DNA from: Heterocephalus glaber
Lineage: Eukaryota; Chordata; Mammalia; Rodentia; Bathyergidae
Reading direction: 5' to 3'
Assembly (NCBI RefSeq): GCF_000247695.1
Contig: NW_004624854.1
Coordinates: 4,698,168 to 4,762,167, forward strand
Length of the DNA: 64,000 nucleotides
Shown here: positions 12,531-25,335 of the stretch, piece by piece
Position numbering within the stretch: the first letter of the stretch is position 1
Layout: each line of letters starts with the position of its first letter
Notes under the pieces: generated by a model
The model's database searches: none
Seen by the model: only the letters and a program-made list of their open reading frames with translations
What the model was told of the DNA's origin: nothing
Position numbers and translations under genes: made by a program

Positions 12531-13877
12531 TACATAATAGTAATGATGATAATAATGATAAATAACAGCAATAACCTAATGGAAATTATAGACAAATTTT
12601 ACTCCTCTACTCCTAAACTGTGGATGCGATTCTTATCAACCTCATGATGTTCATCAGGCCAACATTATGGGATTATGAGATGATCAAATTAGAAAATGTA
12701 TGTGAAAAAAAGTTTGGAAGCTGATAAAACACGAATATATTTAAGGCACATGTATTTTATCCCACTGCTCTTGGCTTATGCAATTGTCATTCTAGACCCT
12801 TAGATCATTTAATTGTGTAACAATGACAACACATGTTCCATGTCCTATTAAATAAACATCGACATTCGTGACACTAAAATTAAAAAACATAAACTCTATT
12901 AAATTGTTCTCAAAGGACACAAAAAAGCTAACTTTCACAATGGCAAGATAATTTTCTCTGTTGGAACACCAGAAAAGGTTGAGAATGAAAATACTGTTTG
13001 CACGTAAAACCAAATGGTCTCACCCTATATTGTCACAGTAACTTGAACCATATCCATAGAGATACATCCAGCGATTCTATTTTTGGAATTGAATCCAGTA
13101 AAACCTATATTTTGGCTTCACAAAAGCCTTTCTCTCTTTCCCATTCCTGACTCATTTTATTTTTTAAGCTATAACTAATATTACTTAATAAAATGTTTTG
13201 AGGCATGTGAATTCTTTTACAAAGTAGCTCTGTGGTAAAATACCTTTTTGGCATGAACTTCAGTGAGCTCACCCTGCCCTTATTCTTTTGTTGAAAGACC
13301 ATGCAAAGTGGTAGGAGGAAAAATTAAGGGGGAGGGGAAGTTATTGGAGTCTTCAGGACAGCCTGTGACAGGAAGTCCCCACAGAGCAACCCGCAGTGAC
13401 AGGAAGTGCAGGGCCTTTCTTCCCAGAGTCTTCCACAGCTGTGTGGAGCAAGGAGGCCACATTCCTGGACCGACCTCCTGTTAATTAGTCTGAGCAAAAA
13501 GGCCCCAAACTTTGTCCTCAAGGTTGTGAGAGTATTTTCTGATTTTAAGAGCAGTTTAGATTTCTTACTAGTCAGAGGCCAGCCATGGCTATGGACTCCA
13601 TCCCCTAAAGTCTTGAATTTTTCTCCTGAAGGAAGTCATCTCTTGGGATTATTCTTAACCATGGGGTGGGAGAGCTTGGTGAAACCAAACAGGCTTGAAG
13701 AAAGACTATCAAACAGAAAAAGGCCCAAACTTTACACATTTTTTTCCATCTACTATGCTCTCTTTATAAAACTTTAATATCTCAAGGGACTCCATCCAGG
13801 TTTGATTAAAATTTATATTAATAATAAAAATGTTAAGTGGTTAGAAGAAACAGAAGTTGCAGATGCAGACTTTGAGG

Positions 13878-13878
<1 letters not shown>

Positions 13879-13918
<40 letters not shown>
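13879..13918. repeat. (TG)n microsatellite, about 20 units
   Basis: An uninterrupted run of TG dinucleotides; alternating purine-pyrimidine and probably polymorphic. Confidence 0.97.
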
Positions 13919-15097
13919 GGGAGGAGCATGTCATTTTATAACATGTCTTCTAATACCTCAGGCAGAATAAAACATCTCAGAAAGATATCTTACTTTTGAC
14001 CTTCGGAGATGTCAAGCCTTTTGGAAAGGCTGGAATAAAAAGAAATATGTTAAGAGAGAATAATTTTTCAGTGGTAGGAATAGGATGCTCTTAAAATACT
14101 GCCTTTGTCTCCTCCATTACTGTGCTCAACCTACGACTACATTAGGTCCCTTGGGAGTGAACCATAAAACTCATCATTTAAAGGACCATGAATTCTAAGT
14201 CACTGGGTATCATCAAGCAAGTTACTGGCCCCAGACTTCCAAGGTAACTGTGGGAGCTTGAAGGAATGTCCACTTTTCTCAAAGAAGGACCAGGTCATTG
14301 GATGGTTGGCCTGGCTGCCCCTCTCCCCAGGAAAATAGGGTTAAACGTGTAGAGCCTCAAGACTTTCTGTTGTGGAAGGCTGAGCTCTACACGGAAGAAG
14401 TTCGCATGGGCTACATAGAGCATCCCTGGTCTCCGCCCACAAGATATCAGTAGCACTGCCCCCTTCCGGCTGGGACAACCAGAACTACCTCCAGACATTG
14501 GTCCCATTGAGAACCATTGCAGCAGACACAGAGGCAAGAGGTACATGGAGCTATAGGAAAAGGAAGAACCGGATTTTTGACAAAATGTAGGAAGACCATT
14601 TTACAAAAAAGGAACTAAGGGAAGGATTGGGGGGGAGGTGAAAAGGAGACAATAGCAAGACAAGAGAAATGGGGTAGGCTGTGCTGTGTAGGGGGACAGG
14701 AAGGTGATGGTTGGGAAATCACACCCCTGAATACTGGTGCTAGAAGGCGGCCGGCTGATCTTTCTCCTGGCCTCTTTTGCCCCTGCTGCCCTTGGGGCTC
14801 CCAACACACTGAGGGCCTGGTGACAGTTTGTTCACTTATGTTTTATTTATGACTCTGTGGATTGGTTTCTTGACTTTTAATCGTTAGCTCTGCTTCTCTT
14901 AGCGGTGGATTCTTGGGGAAATCATAGCACAGCTTGTCCTGGTTTAGGTTGAGTTGCTAGGCAACCAGACCTCAGCATATAGCTGGAGTTGCTGAAGTGG
15001 ATGCCAGGCCCTTTTATAATCAATAGCACTCATCTCCTCCTAATGATGCTTAGCAAGAAATGATGTCTAGACCATTCATTTGCAAACAGTCCCACCC

Positions 15098-15099
<2 letters not shown>

Positions 15100-15136
<37 letters not shown>
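15100..15136. repeat. (AC)n microsatellite, about 18 units
   Basis: An uninterrupted AC run 1.2 kb from the TG repeat; probably polymorphic. Confidence 0.97.
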
Positions 15137-15143
<7 letters not shown>

Positions 15144-16144
15144 GTTGTGCTTGATTCTGTTTCAAGTGTATGCGTAAGATTTTATTTGAAAAAAAGAACT
15201 TCTCTAATTAAAAACATTGATTTTTTTAAAGAGACTTTTAGTGACATCCTAGAATCTCATTTACATACAGTGCTGAGAAAAGAGCTAAAGGTAAAACAAC
15301 AAATGCTGATAAAATACTGGACATCTTTCTTATTATACCTTACCCGAAGAAACACTGGGGATCAAAAATCAGGATGATTTTGTTGTTAGGGACCCTGTCC
15401 TGACAGCGCCCCCCACCCAAGATGGGCATCCCAGCTCAGCTTCTTCTGTAATAGCCCTGGTTAGATTGGTGGGATCAAATCTCATCTCTACCTAGAACTA
15501 GAAGAGCTGGAGAAGACTGAGATGATTTCGGAAAGAACAGGAGAAATGTGTAGGAAACAGGAACTAGAAGAACAGGATTAAAGAATGTGAATTTGTTTTC
15601 CTGAAAGAAAAAGACCAAAAAGTGATTTAAAGCAGAAAGGGAGGAAGATGGTTAATAGTTTAAGTGATTTCTAGGTACTATAAATCTCATAGACATTTAA
15701 TCTTTGCAGAAAACCAGAAGGGAAGGCTACTATTTATCCCTAAATAGTCCTTCTTCCCCTTCTTCCATGTCAATGAAGTTATTGGCTGACTGAGAGCCAT
15801 GCAAAATGAACACAAAAATGTCACATTTCCCAGTCGCCTGGTATGCAGCCTTTTGTTGGAGTTCTGGTTATTGGAATAAATGTTTTGTGGTAGACCTGGA
15901 GCCCATTATTTTCTCTGCTTCTCTTCGCCTTGCTGTTGGTTGGAGTGTCGGCATAGTAGTTGGGCCAGGAGCAACTCTGCTGGCAGCTCAGGTGAGCTTG
16001 AGAATGAAGGCTGCTGAGCCCAGAACCACGAGATAAAAGGGCTTCCTCCCTGGAGCCACGAAGTGCCACACCACCCAGGACTAAGACAAACACACTATTG
16101 TCCCCTTTGATTGTTCTGTCACTCTTGGCCTTACCTAATCCCAA

Positions 16145-16230
16145 ATAATAAGCCTGGACAGTGGCCATTATCCTCCTATCTAGGTGAGGATATTGAGGCT
16201 CAGGGTTGTTAAATAACCCCAAACCATGTA
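16145..16230 (-). repeat. MIR SINE fragment
   Basis: 'ttatcctcctatctaggtga' and 'ggatattgaggctcag' fit the conserved MIR core in reverse orientation. Old and short. Confidence 0.45.
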
Positions 16231-16499
16231 GCAAATATCATTCAGAATCCCTTTCATCAAATGCCAATGCACTGTATGCTTTGCAGTACCCTGCATTTAA
16301 ATTGCCGCATAAACTTAGAGCTGGACAATAGCATGAAGGGGTTTTTTTTAGTTCATTTTGGGAACAAAAAGTCATAGGTTCATTTTACAGTATGAGTTTG
16401 AGAGCCTATTTTAGTACCTGATCCTTAGTGGAGAAGTCAACTCCATTACTGAATTTGTTTGGGAGTTTAGTACAGACCTGCCTGGCAAAGAGAAATGGC

Positions 16500-16960
16500 C
16501 CAACTTTACTTAGTCTGCTCTGTACAAATGTCTTGTGAGCGGCCCCCATGCTAGGCACTGTTCTATCACTAGAGAGAAAGCCGTGGACAAATTATACAAA
16601 AACTCTTGCCCTCATGCATCTCCCTTTTTTCCACAGTGGAAGTAGGCAGACAATAAGTGAAATAATAATAAATTGATAATATCATAGGTGGTTGAAACGT
16701 TATGAAGAAAATTAAGGCAAGGAAAAGACCTAGGGCATGCAAGTGATGAGAAGAGAAGTCGCATCGTATTTTACTTTAATTGACTTACGTATTTATGTGG
16801 TGCTGGGAACCCAGCTCAGGGCCACACAAGTGTGAGGTCACTCTGCCACTGAGCCACTTCCCCAGCCATGCATTGTGAATGCGATGCTCAGGGAGGCCTC
16901 CCTGAGAGGCGACAGTGCCGGCAGGGCCTGCAGTTGGTGAAGGGTGCGCAAGGGGGAACT
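16500..16960 (-). repeat. L2 LINE 3' fragment split by an ID SINE
   Basis: The plus strand reads 'catgctaggcactgttctat' and 'cttgccctcatgcatctcc', then after the SINE 'gaggcctccctgagaggc'. These are consecutive parts of the L2 3' region in reverse orientation, so the ID element at 16785 interrupts one L2 copy. Confidence 0.65.
16785..16868 (-). repeat. ID SINE inserted in L2
   Basis: Reverse ID: 'tggtgctgggaacccagctc', ending 'ctgagccacttccccagcc'. Moderately diverged. Confidence 0.75.
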
Positions 16961-16984
16961 CCCACGGGACACCATGCAGAGTTC

Positions 16985-18025
16985 ATGTGGAGCTGGTTAC
17001 AGACCTAAACATAAGCATTAAAATTAGAAAGCTTCTAGGAAAAAGCAAAATAAGTTTACAACCTGACCTGAAGGCTGGCCAAGATTTCTTAGTGAGGGCA
17101 CACGATTCACTAAACATAAAAAAAAACTGATAAAATAAACTTCATTAGACTTCTCATAAAAAAAAGTAGTAAGAAAAAGGCAAGACGTCAAATGAGAATG
17201 TTTAATACCAGTCTGACAATGGACTTGAATCAAGGATATACAGGGCCAGGGATTTAGCTCAGTGGTTCCGCTGCCTGCCTCGCAAGCAGAAGGACCCGAG
17301 TTTGCTCCCTGGTACCAAAAAAAAAAAAAAAAAGAATATGCAGAAGGTGCTACAGATTAATGATAAAAACACAAACAACTGAGCAAAAAAAGAGAATAAT
17401 GGGCAAAATATCTGAAGAGACATTCACAAAGGTTTACTATGGCGAGGAGCACATGAAAAGATGATCAGTAGCATTTGTTATCAGGGGAATGTTCATTTAA
17501 ACCACAGCACGACATACATCGCAGTAAGTTTAAGCCACTAACAGGCTTAAAATAAAGGTTGGTGAGGAAAGACAGCAACTGGGACTGGAACGACAGGTGG
17601 AAATGAGAAATGGCACCAAAAAAAACCTTGAGAAAAGCAGGTTTTTATAAAGTTAGACATATACCTATTTATAACTTCCGATATAATAACTTCCTAAAAT
17701 AAACTACTTGTACCTGCAGCAACCTAGATCCATCCCAGACACATTATGTAGAACACAAACGCGGACAAGAAGGATGCATATTTATGACTCCATTCATCTG
17801 TTGTTCCGGAACAGGCGAACTTTCTAGTGAAGATAGATTTCGGCATTGTGTTTGCTTCTGGAGAAGAGGAAAGTAGCCCAGAAGCATTTGTTGGGAGCTT
17901 TCCAGAGTGATAAAAGCATTCTACATCTTGATTTGGGTGGTGGTGAGTACATTTATCAAAACTCATTAAATTCTATCATTAAGACCGCATAACTTCACTC
18001 TGTATAAATTTCATTTTTAAGAAGA
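16985..18025 (+). repeat. L1M LINE 3' part (ORF2 end and 3' end) split by an ID SINE
   Basis: It follows the order of an L1 ORF2 3' end: 'ggctggccaagatttcttag', 'agaataatgggcaaaatatc', 'atcaggggaatgttcattta', then '3 prime' features 'tttatcaaaactcattaaat'. All frames are broken. Confidence 0.7.
17244..17333 (+). repeat. ID SINE inserted in L1
   Basis: 'ggccagggatttagctcagt' (A box), 'ggacccgagtttgctccctg' (B box) and a 17-A tail. Flanks ggatatacag and gaatatgcag are an imperfect target duplication. Confidence 0.9.
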
Positions 18026-19289
18026 AGCACTAAAATATTGAATTCTACATAGTAAATTTGCTTTTTGTAGGAATACAGGTTAGCAATTCTGAGTTTACTT
18101 CCTGAATGAATAAGTGTGTGGGTGTGGGTGTGTGTGCACACGCGGGCGCACATCCTAATGGGAGCCAGGTTTTTCACTACTGGAGATGACAGTTTCAAAT
18201 GTTGAAGAAGAACACTAGAATGGCTCCAGAAGTACTAAATTAGAGTTGAAGGTATAGGTAAGATTCATATTTTAAAGACAGGTTGATAGGATAAAGGCAG
18301 ATGATAGGTGGATAACAGTTTTCTAATTTTTCCCATTAAAAAGCTTAGAAATAATAGCTCCTATAATAACGAGCACATAGAGTTCTTATGTTGTTTTCTA
18401 AATGTTATTCTCCATTTGGAGGAAATTGGGCTCTTTGGCGAAGTGTCTGCTTGAAGGACTGAGACAGGGGGAGGAAAATGAGCTCGGAACATCTCATTCT
18501 GCCAGAAAGTAAGGAAGTGTTCCAAGGTTGAGTGGGACGTGGCACAAGGACCTGGAATCAGTTACACAAGGATATTATTACCCAAATCTGAGTATCAAAA
18601 TATATAATCAAAATAATGGAACCTAAAACAGTAAGAGCCTGTGGGTTCTACTGACATAAATTAATACATAATATATTAAAATGGGGCAAAAAGAAAAACA
18701 CTTCTTTACAGAATAAGTGTAGAAGGGATGGTGGAATTAGAAAATCACCAAAGGAAGCTCAGATTGGTGGCTGAAAATGTGGTGAGGAATCCCATATTTA
18801 TTCAGTCTTTAAACATCGCCCACAAAGTATTTATTAATTGTAAAGGGAGAAAAAGAACTTAACTCTAAACACCCAGACAGCTACCTCTTTCAGTACTCAA
18901 AGTTCAACCTAAAACATATGTGTGTGTTCGTGTGTATATTTGTGTGTGGGGTATGTGTTTGTATAAGTATGTGAGGGAAGAAATATCAGCGAGAATGCTA
19001 AAGTAATGAAAGGAAAATGCAAGATATCGGTGTACCTGGGAAATGGGTATATGGGAGTCCTTGGTGCTGTTTTGGTAACTTTTTTGTGTTTGAAATTATA
19101 CTGAAATGAAAGGAAATGATGGCTCTTTGACCACCATGGTACTGGGCATGTCGTAAGAAACAGAGTTCTGAATAGATTTTGGATGTAGAATCAAAAGAAT
19201 TTGCTGTCGGGCTGGCAGTGACATAAGAAGGACAGAGAGCCATCAAGGCCAATCCCAAGACTGGGGATCAAAATGACCAAAGGAAGGAG
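18026..19289. other. intergenic; L1 3'-end trace near 19015-19110
   Basis: Mostly unassigned. 'ggtatatgggagtccttggt' and 'ttttttgtgtttgaaattat' near 19045-19095 fit the last bases of an L1M 3' end. A GT-rich stretch lies at 18115-18150. Confidence 0.4.
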
Positions 19290-19520
19290 TAACTATTGAT
19301 GGAGATGAGAACGCTGGAGGTGAAGAAAGCTTATGGAGGTAGAAATCAGCAATCTGATCTGAAAAATAAGAAGTTTGAAATGCCTATTAGCCATCCAAGC
19401 AGAGCCATTCAGAAGGCCTTTGGAATACATATCTGGAGTCTGGGAGGGAAGTCTAGGATGCAGATATAAATTCAGCAGTCAATAATTTATTTAAAGCCAT
19501 GATGACATAGGAAATTATCA
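19290..19520 (-). repeat. L2 LINE fragment (ORF2 region)
   Basis: 'tgaaatgcctattagccatc' and 'ggaatacatatctggagtct' through 'taaagccatgatga' match the reverse complement of L2 ORF2 just downstream of its reverse-transcriptase catalytic motif. Not a host gene. Confidence 0.65.
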
Positions 19521-20164
19521 TAGAAAACTGGCTTCTGGTACATTTCTATTGAAGACATTCCTGCTCTACATACAGCTATGAATGGCATGTAAATCCAGTC
19601 CGAATTTAGCTGCTCACTCACAGAGCAGTTGAATTTTCTCCTTTGCCTAATTTATTCCCTTACATTTTATAAGACAAGCATTTATTAAATAGCTTCAGTA
19701 TGCAAGGCACTGCAAACGCGCTGCAAGCATCAACATGTCTACAAGATTCCACCTGGGTTATATGAATTCATAGGTAGCAGAAATACAAGCCCACAGCCAT
19801 TCATCCTGTCACACTACCTAGCTGATTCACAGAAATTTATTGCCCTGACACATTACAAAGATGCTTTAGGTGATATTAAGCAACGCCTTTGCAAGAGAAA
19901 ACGCGTAGCTCTGTTTTCTCACCACTCTTGAGAGGCCAAGGGACAAAGTGTATCACGCTTTTGTTTACTTGTTTTTTAGAAACAAACGTACTGCTCATGA
20001 AAGGTTACAATAAATTGGAGGAAACTTAACCCAAAGTCCCCAAAAAGTGAGTCTACTATGCTCTACCATGACCTTGGGCGGCCTTGCTGTCCCCAACTAA
20101 ACAGTTATGGAAAATTTTCCTCATGCTTTTGGTTGTTTTGCTTTCTTTTTTTTTTCTTCGTCTT

Positions 20165-20420
20165 TTAATTGTAAAACAAAACACTGCTACAGAAAAACCA
20201 CAAGAAACAAATGGACAGCTAGTGGAGTAATTATAATATAAACACCTCCAAAGTCATGAAACCGAACAATAGCACCCCAGATACCCCTCAAAGTGCCCTG
20301 ACACAATGCCAATCCCACTGTCCCTTACAAATGCCATTTTCCTGGCTCGTCTCTCTGATCTCAGTACTTCCTCCAAGTTAGCAGCTGAATCCAGGGACAA
20401 GGTCAAATTCAAATTCCACC
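20165..20420 (+). repeat. L1M 3' UTR fragment
   Basis: 'aaacacctccaaagtcatga' and 'accccagatacccctcaaag' resemble L1M 3' UTR sequence. Diverged. Confidence 0.5.
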
Positions 20421-21710
20421 CCCTTGACAAATGTACAATGGTGATTTTGAAGACAATAGAAATGCAAAATGTCTAGTTGTCTTCTTGAGATTTTAGAAAC
20501 TGTTGCTTCCTCCTGCCTATAGCCACTCCTTAGAGGTTGCAGAGAGGTGACATTCTGTAGAGCTCCATTTCTTTGTCACGTGTTGGTTGGAATACTTTCA
20601 CAGAGAGACACCTCTCCTTGTCCATTCTTTGGTTACCCAATGGCATGGTTCATAAAGGGGAAGAAGGGTAAATGCCAGTTCTTCAGCTCTGTTTCCTGCT
20701 TTTCAAGATAGTAATTTTGTTTCTCATCATCCTCTGAAAGTCATAATGACCTTTTGTGTCATTATGAAATGATGGACTTGAACATGTTTGATGAATTTCA
20801 GTCCATTGGAGTTATCATTAGTAACAAAATTTCCATCTTTGGCTGGGGAGCTTTTCCAAGTTGGCTCCTAAGTCCTTTAGACACAGCTCTGGGATCTCAG
20901 AGTTTTCTTGCCCCCTGGCGTGACCAGATGTGTAGGGGCCTTTCTGTTCATTGCCTACCTTCCACGTGGCCTCAGCCCTTTGCTCCAGAGACCTCGTCCT
21001 TTGTAGTGATAAACGGTTTTCCAAGACTGCAGTCTCGGCTCTAGTGATGCTCATTGCTGCCCTGTAGATTATTCCTAGATCTTTGCAGTGCATTTATCAG
21101 AAGTAAAATAAGATAAAATACCCCTTGGGTTTCCACTGATACTGCCAATTCAGTTCTAGGATCACAGAGCTGCTATTTAGCCTCCTCTCTGTTGCTTAGT
21201 TTTCAGCTTCTTCCACTCTGAGAATCCTGGCTCTCAAGCACAAAGGAAAAGAGAGAACTGAATAGTTCATTATTATTCACATGTTGCATTCTGTACTATA
21301 CACCTGTCAGTCAAAAGAGCAATGCTGAGACTAATACTAATATGATTAGTGGAATTCTTCTCCTGCTCTCCATTTTAAACAGTGTGCAGTATCTACACAA
21401 TCAGAGGATGAGCTTAAGAAATCTCCCTTAGCCCTTGGTTAGTTTTATTCTAGGGAATCTATGCTAAATCCTTACCAGCAGCCTTATATAAGTCAGTGTC
21501 TGTCTGGTATTTTGTTATCTGAAGCTCATTTTCTGTACTTTTTAGGAAGGGCTTATAGGAACAATACATCTTGGTTTTGCTCTGTGCTCATTATTCTTGA
21601 TAATGATGCTGGGTATAAAATCTTTGGTTCACATTCGCTTCCTTGAGAATCTTAAATACATTGCTCCGTAAGTTTCTTGTACAGAGCATTAATGTAAAAA
21701 AGTGTAATAA

Positions 21711-21795
21711 GGCTGGGGATGCAGTGTAGTGGTAGAACATTTGCCTAGCATGCATGAAATCCAAAGTTCAATCTCCAGCACTACAAAAAACAAAA
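21711..21795 (+). repeat. ID SINE
   Basis: 'ggctggggatgcagtgtagt', then 'ttgcctagcatgcatgaaat', then an A-rich tail (caaaaaataaatataaataa). An older ID subtype than the ggccggggattt copies. Confidence 0.85.
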
Positions 21796-22514
21796 AATAA
21801 ATATAAATAAAAGATAAAAATCCAATTTTCTTTTTATCATAAATCACACACTATTTTTTCTCTATATATTCTAGGGATATCTTTCTTTCTTTAAAATTAA
21901 GATAGTTTTCTAAACTATGTCTGATGTCAGTCATTCTGGGTCAGTATTCTCAGATAGATGATGTGTTTTGATATTAATTTTCAAATCTATTTTTTTTATT
22001 TTAGGAAAGTTCTCAAATTATCCAATGTTCTATCTTCTTTATCATGTTCTCTGAAATCCTTTATGTTTTTTTCCATTCTTTTTATTTATAAAATATCTTG
22101 TATTTAAAATTTTTTTTTCCTTCTGAAGTAATTTTGGACTGACTGCTAAATAAATTACAAAAAGGACTACACAGAATTCCTGTCTACTGTCTACCTAGTC
22201 TCCCCAAGTGTTAACCTCTTCCATATTCATAGTACAAGGATAAAAATCAGGAAGCTAACACTGATATAATGTTATTATCTAATCTATAGACCTTAGCAAA
22301 ATTTTGTCAATTGTTCGCTAATGTCCATTTCTCTCACCCAGAATTCAGGCCAGCATCACAATCTGCATTTGGTTGTTGGCATCTGGTCTTCTTCAATTTA
22401 AGCAGTTCCTCTAACTTTTATTGTCCATAGTTTTGAAAAGTATTGCCAGTTGTTTTGTAGATTGCCCCGCAATTTGTGTTTATCTGAGGCTTCCTCCTGA
22501 TTCAGTTTAAACAG

Positions 22515-22690
22515 GGCTTGTCAACTTTGCTGTTACTGACATTTTGGCCGGATAATTCTCTGTGGCCGGAAGAGGATCAAAAACATCTCCAGATACTCTC
22601 AAGTATTTCCTTACTGTGGGAGGAAGTCAATCCCAGCCAGAGCAGCTAATTTAGTTTATAGGTCTCTGGCAAAGATGATTACAGAAGCAA
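22515..22690 (-). mobile_element. MER5A-like hAT-Charlie element inside L1
   Basis: 'acagggcttgtcaactttgc', 'tgacattttggccggataat' and 'aaaacatctccagatactct' are reverse-oriented MER5A features. L1 3' UTR sequence lies on both sides, so the element is nested. Confidence 0.65.
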
Positions 22691-23694
22691 GACGAGTCCT
22701 TCTTGTGGCATCATATCAAGAGGCACATTTGTACCATCGCTGGTAATGTTAACTTTTGATCACTTGATTGTGGTGGTTCTGCCAGATTTTCTCATTGTAA
22801 ATATAAAGTTCTCTCTTTATAAATAATATGAATCATGTAAGAACAGGCAAATATTCTGCTTCTCATCATATGTTTGTTCATTTACTAATTCTGGTATCCA
22901 TTCATGATTTTTGCCTGAAGTAATTATGAGCGTAGTTTGCTAACATTTTCTTCTACATTTATTATTTGTACTTCTACTTATTTCCTTTTCCTTCCACTGA
23001 TTTCTTCACTCAATTATTTTTTATATTCCCTTCTTACTTGCTAGGTCATAATTTGTTACTATCTTTATTCATTTTGTTGCTCAAATTATCACAGATCTGG
23101 CCATTTGGGAGACCCTGGAATTTGGCTTTCTAACTTTGCTAATTTTATTGATGTGTAAACTACAAAGTAACAAAGAGGATAGTTCTCAGTCCTGTCCTTA
23201 GACTGTGGCTGCCAAGTCTCCAAGTAAACATTCTGCAGCACTGGTGGTGGGCCATGAGGCTTGGCCTGTGTTCCATAGATGACAGCAATGACTTCCTTTC
23301 ATTAGAAACAAACCCATAAACCCCACGAGTGAGTTGATCCCATTTGCAGTGAGAAAGCTCTCCTCTGAGGGAGCCTGAAGCATGGAGCCTGGGGGAGGTG
23401 GAAGAGGTGTCCACACACGAGGCAATGAGCACACAGAGGAGAGACGAGTGCTTGGGAAGGTGGGTGCTACAGCCCAGCAACAAGAGGTGAGATCTGTGAT
23501 GCCCTGTGACCTTTGGGTGCCAGCCACCACATGCTCTGGATTCCAGACCCAGGGACAAATGCAATCACATGGCGGTGAGTACGGGAGATCACCATGGTCC
23601 CACAGGCCCCACGTGGCACCTGTAGTCTGACAAACCTAAATCAGCACCCAGCCCCTCCAGGTACCTTCTGGGACAAAGTAAACCCTTCCTGACT

Positions 23695-24460
23695 TAAGTT
23701 GTTGTATTAGAGTTCCAGAGAAACAAAATTAGTAAGATGTGTGCATAGAGATTTAATTTAAGGACTTGTGTTTATGGAGGCTGGTGTCCAGTCACTTCCT
23801 CATTGCTGGGACAAAATGCTTGACACTAAAAGAACGAGAGGTTTATTTTGGCTCATGGTTTCAGTCCAGGTTGCCTGGCTCCAAGGTAGGAAGGCATGGT
23901 GGATGAGAAAGTCTCACCTCATGGCAGACACCTCATGGCAGGAACCAGAGAAAGCAGGGAAGAACTATGAAGGGAGATAAATCCTTTCAGGGCACACCCA
24001 CAATGAGCACCTCTTATCACCAGACCCCACCTCCTAGAAGCAAGTCAGCTATAAGCCCCCATAATCCAGTTACCTTCCAAACACAGGAGGCTTTGGGGGC
24101 CATTTTAGTTCTAAACCATAATAGCTGGCAAGTCCAAAATCTGTAGGGTGGGTAGTCAAGTGAAGATCCAGGAAAGAGCCGAGGGGGTGGGGGGAGGCAC
24201 TGCAGTCCAAAGGCCACTGATGGGCAGAACTCCTCTCTCTTGCCCCGGGGAGATCAGTTACTGTTCTATTAAGGCCTTCAGCTAATTTCATGATTCCTAC
24301 CCATGTTGCAGAAGGCAATAGATTCTACTCAAAATCTACTGATTTAAATGTTAATCTCACTAAAAAATGGTCTCTTTTTTTATGAGAACATCCGAAATAA
24401 TATCTGAGTAAATACATGGGAATCATGGCCCAGCCCAGGTGACACATAGAAGTCACTGTA
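23695..24460 (+). repeat. old interspersed repeat split by a hAT insertion
   Basis: The left part has 'ttagagttccagagaaacaa' up to 'atggaggctgg'. The right part resumes 'gctggcaagtccaaaatctg' and runs on to 'tgatttaaatgttaatctca'. Together they make one known mammalian repeat whose family name I cannot assign surely. The interruption is the URR1-like element. Confidence 0.55.
23785..24121. mobile_element. URR1-like hAT element nested in older repeat
   Basis: 'tcattgctgggacaaaatgc', 'gaggtttattttggctcatg', ending 'tttgggggccattttagttc'. Flanks gaggctgg and atagctgg agree at 6 of 8, consistent with an eroded hAT target duplication. Confidence 0.65.
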
Positions 24461-24487
24461 ATTCCTGTTTGTGTTACTTGTATTCTA

Positions 24488-24843
24488 TGTTAGCTTTTCA
24501 TTTTGTGACAAAATATCTGATATGAACAACTTAAAAGAGAAGTATATTTTGGCTTATGGCTTCAGAGGTTTCAGTCCATGGTCCCTTGGTGCTGTTACTT
24601 TTGTCTGTGACAAGGCAGGACCTCATGTCAAGTGACATATGGTGGAAACTGCTCACCTGACGGGAAACAAAGAGAGAAAGAGGAGTGGAAGAGACCTAGT
24701 TCAAGACCTAGTTCTTCAAGACCTCGTTCCTCCAGTTGGGCCCCACATCCTAGGGTTTCCTCCACTTCCCAGTAGCACCATCAGCTGGAGGCCACCTTCT
24801 AACACATAAGCCTCCGGGGTCATTTAAGATCCAAAGCATCACA
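24488..24843. mobile_element. URR1-like hAT element
   Basis: 'cattttgtgacaaaatatct', 'tattttggcttatggcttca', 'ggtttcagtccatggtccct' and a right end 'cctccggggtcatttaagat'. Same family as the copies at 2827 and 23785. Confidence 0.6.
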
Positions 24844-25214
24844 CAGCCCAAAGCACTCCCGATGCATAGTGTTACCTGAAATCTATGGAACTACTTTGAT
24901 TTTCCAAATACTTCTCAAACTCATTCTCAGCCACAGCCACACAAGTATTTTTCTGCTGTCTTGACTTATTTTTCTTCACATTCTCAACCAAGCTCCCTAC
25001 CTCTCAAAATCCTGCCCCTGCATTGTACATCAAAAGCCCTAAAAAACAATGATAAACATTTAAATATTTTTAAACAAAAGATTTTTTCTCATTTTTATTT
25101 AAATTCTTGCTATGATTGAGACTTGTGATGTTTAATATAACCGCTAGCCACATGTGGCAGTTGGGCTAGTTTGAACTGAGATGAAGTGTGAGAGTATAAA
25201 ACACACAATGAATT

Positions 25215-25335
25215 TTTTTAAAAATTTGAGACTGGGTCTTGATATGCTGCTCAAACTGTTCTCAAACCTCTGGCTTAATCTTCCTGCCTCAGCCTCCACA
25301 GTACCTGAGACTGTAGACCACCCTGCCTGGCTAAT
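25215..25335 (-). repeat. B1-like (7SL-derived) SINE
   Basis: 'gagactgggtcttgatatgc', 'cttcctgcctcagcctccac' and 'accaccctgcctggcta' are reverse B1/Alu-monomer features. No ID partner seen. Confidence 0.6.

Larger units (their letters stand above)
12531..16144. other. intergenic, two CA/TG microsatellites, otherwise nothing recognised
   Basis: No coding or RNA signal seen. A purine-rich stretch lies at 14600-14700. A weak MIR-like trace may be present at 15690-15745. Confidence 0.5.
21480..23150 (+). repeat. L1M composite carrying an ID SINE and a MER5A
   Basis: 'ttgataatgatgctgggtat' near 21600 and 'attgttcgctaatgtccatt' near 22310 are L1M/HAL1-like. 'catcatatcaagaggcacat' (22708) and 'catgatttttgcctgaagta' (22903) continue an L1 3' UTR after a MER5A insertion. 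Whether the two halves are one copy is not settled. Confidence 0.6.

Noticed and set aside
17244..17333. Possible tRNA genes (A-box and B-box sequences here and at 46538, 46683, 57411)
   Set aside because: These are ID SINEs: tRNA-derived head, A-rich tail and target duplications, with no complete cloverleaf needed to explain them.
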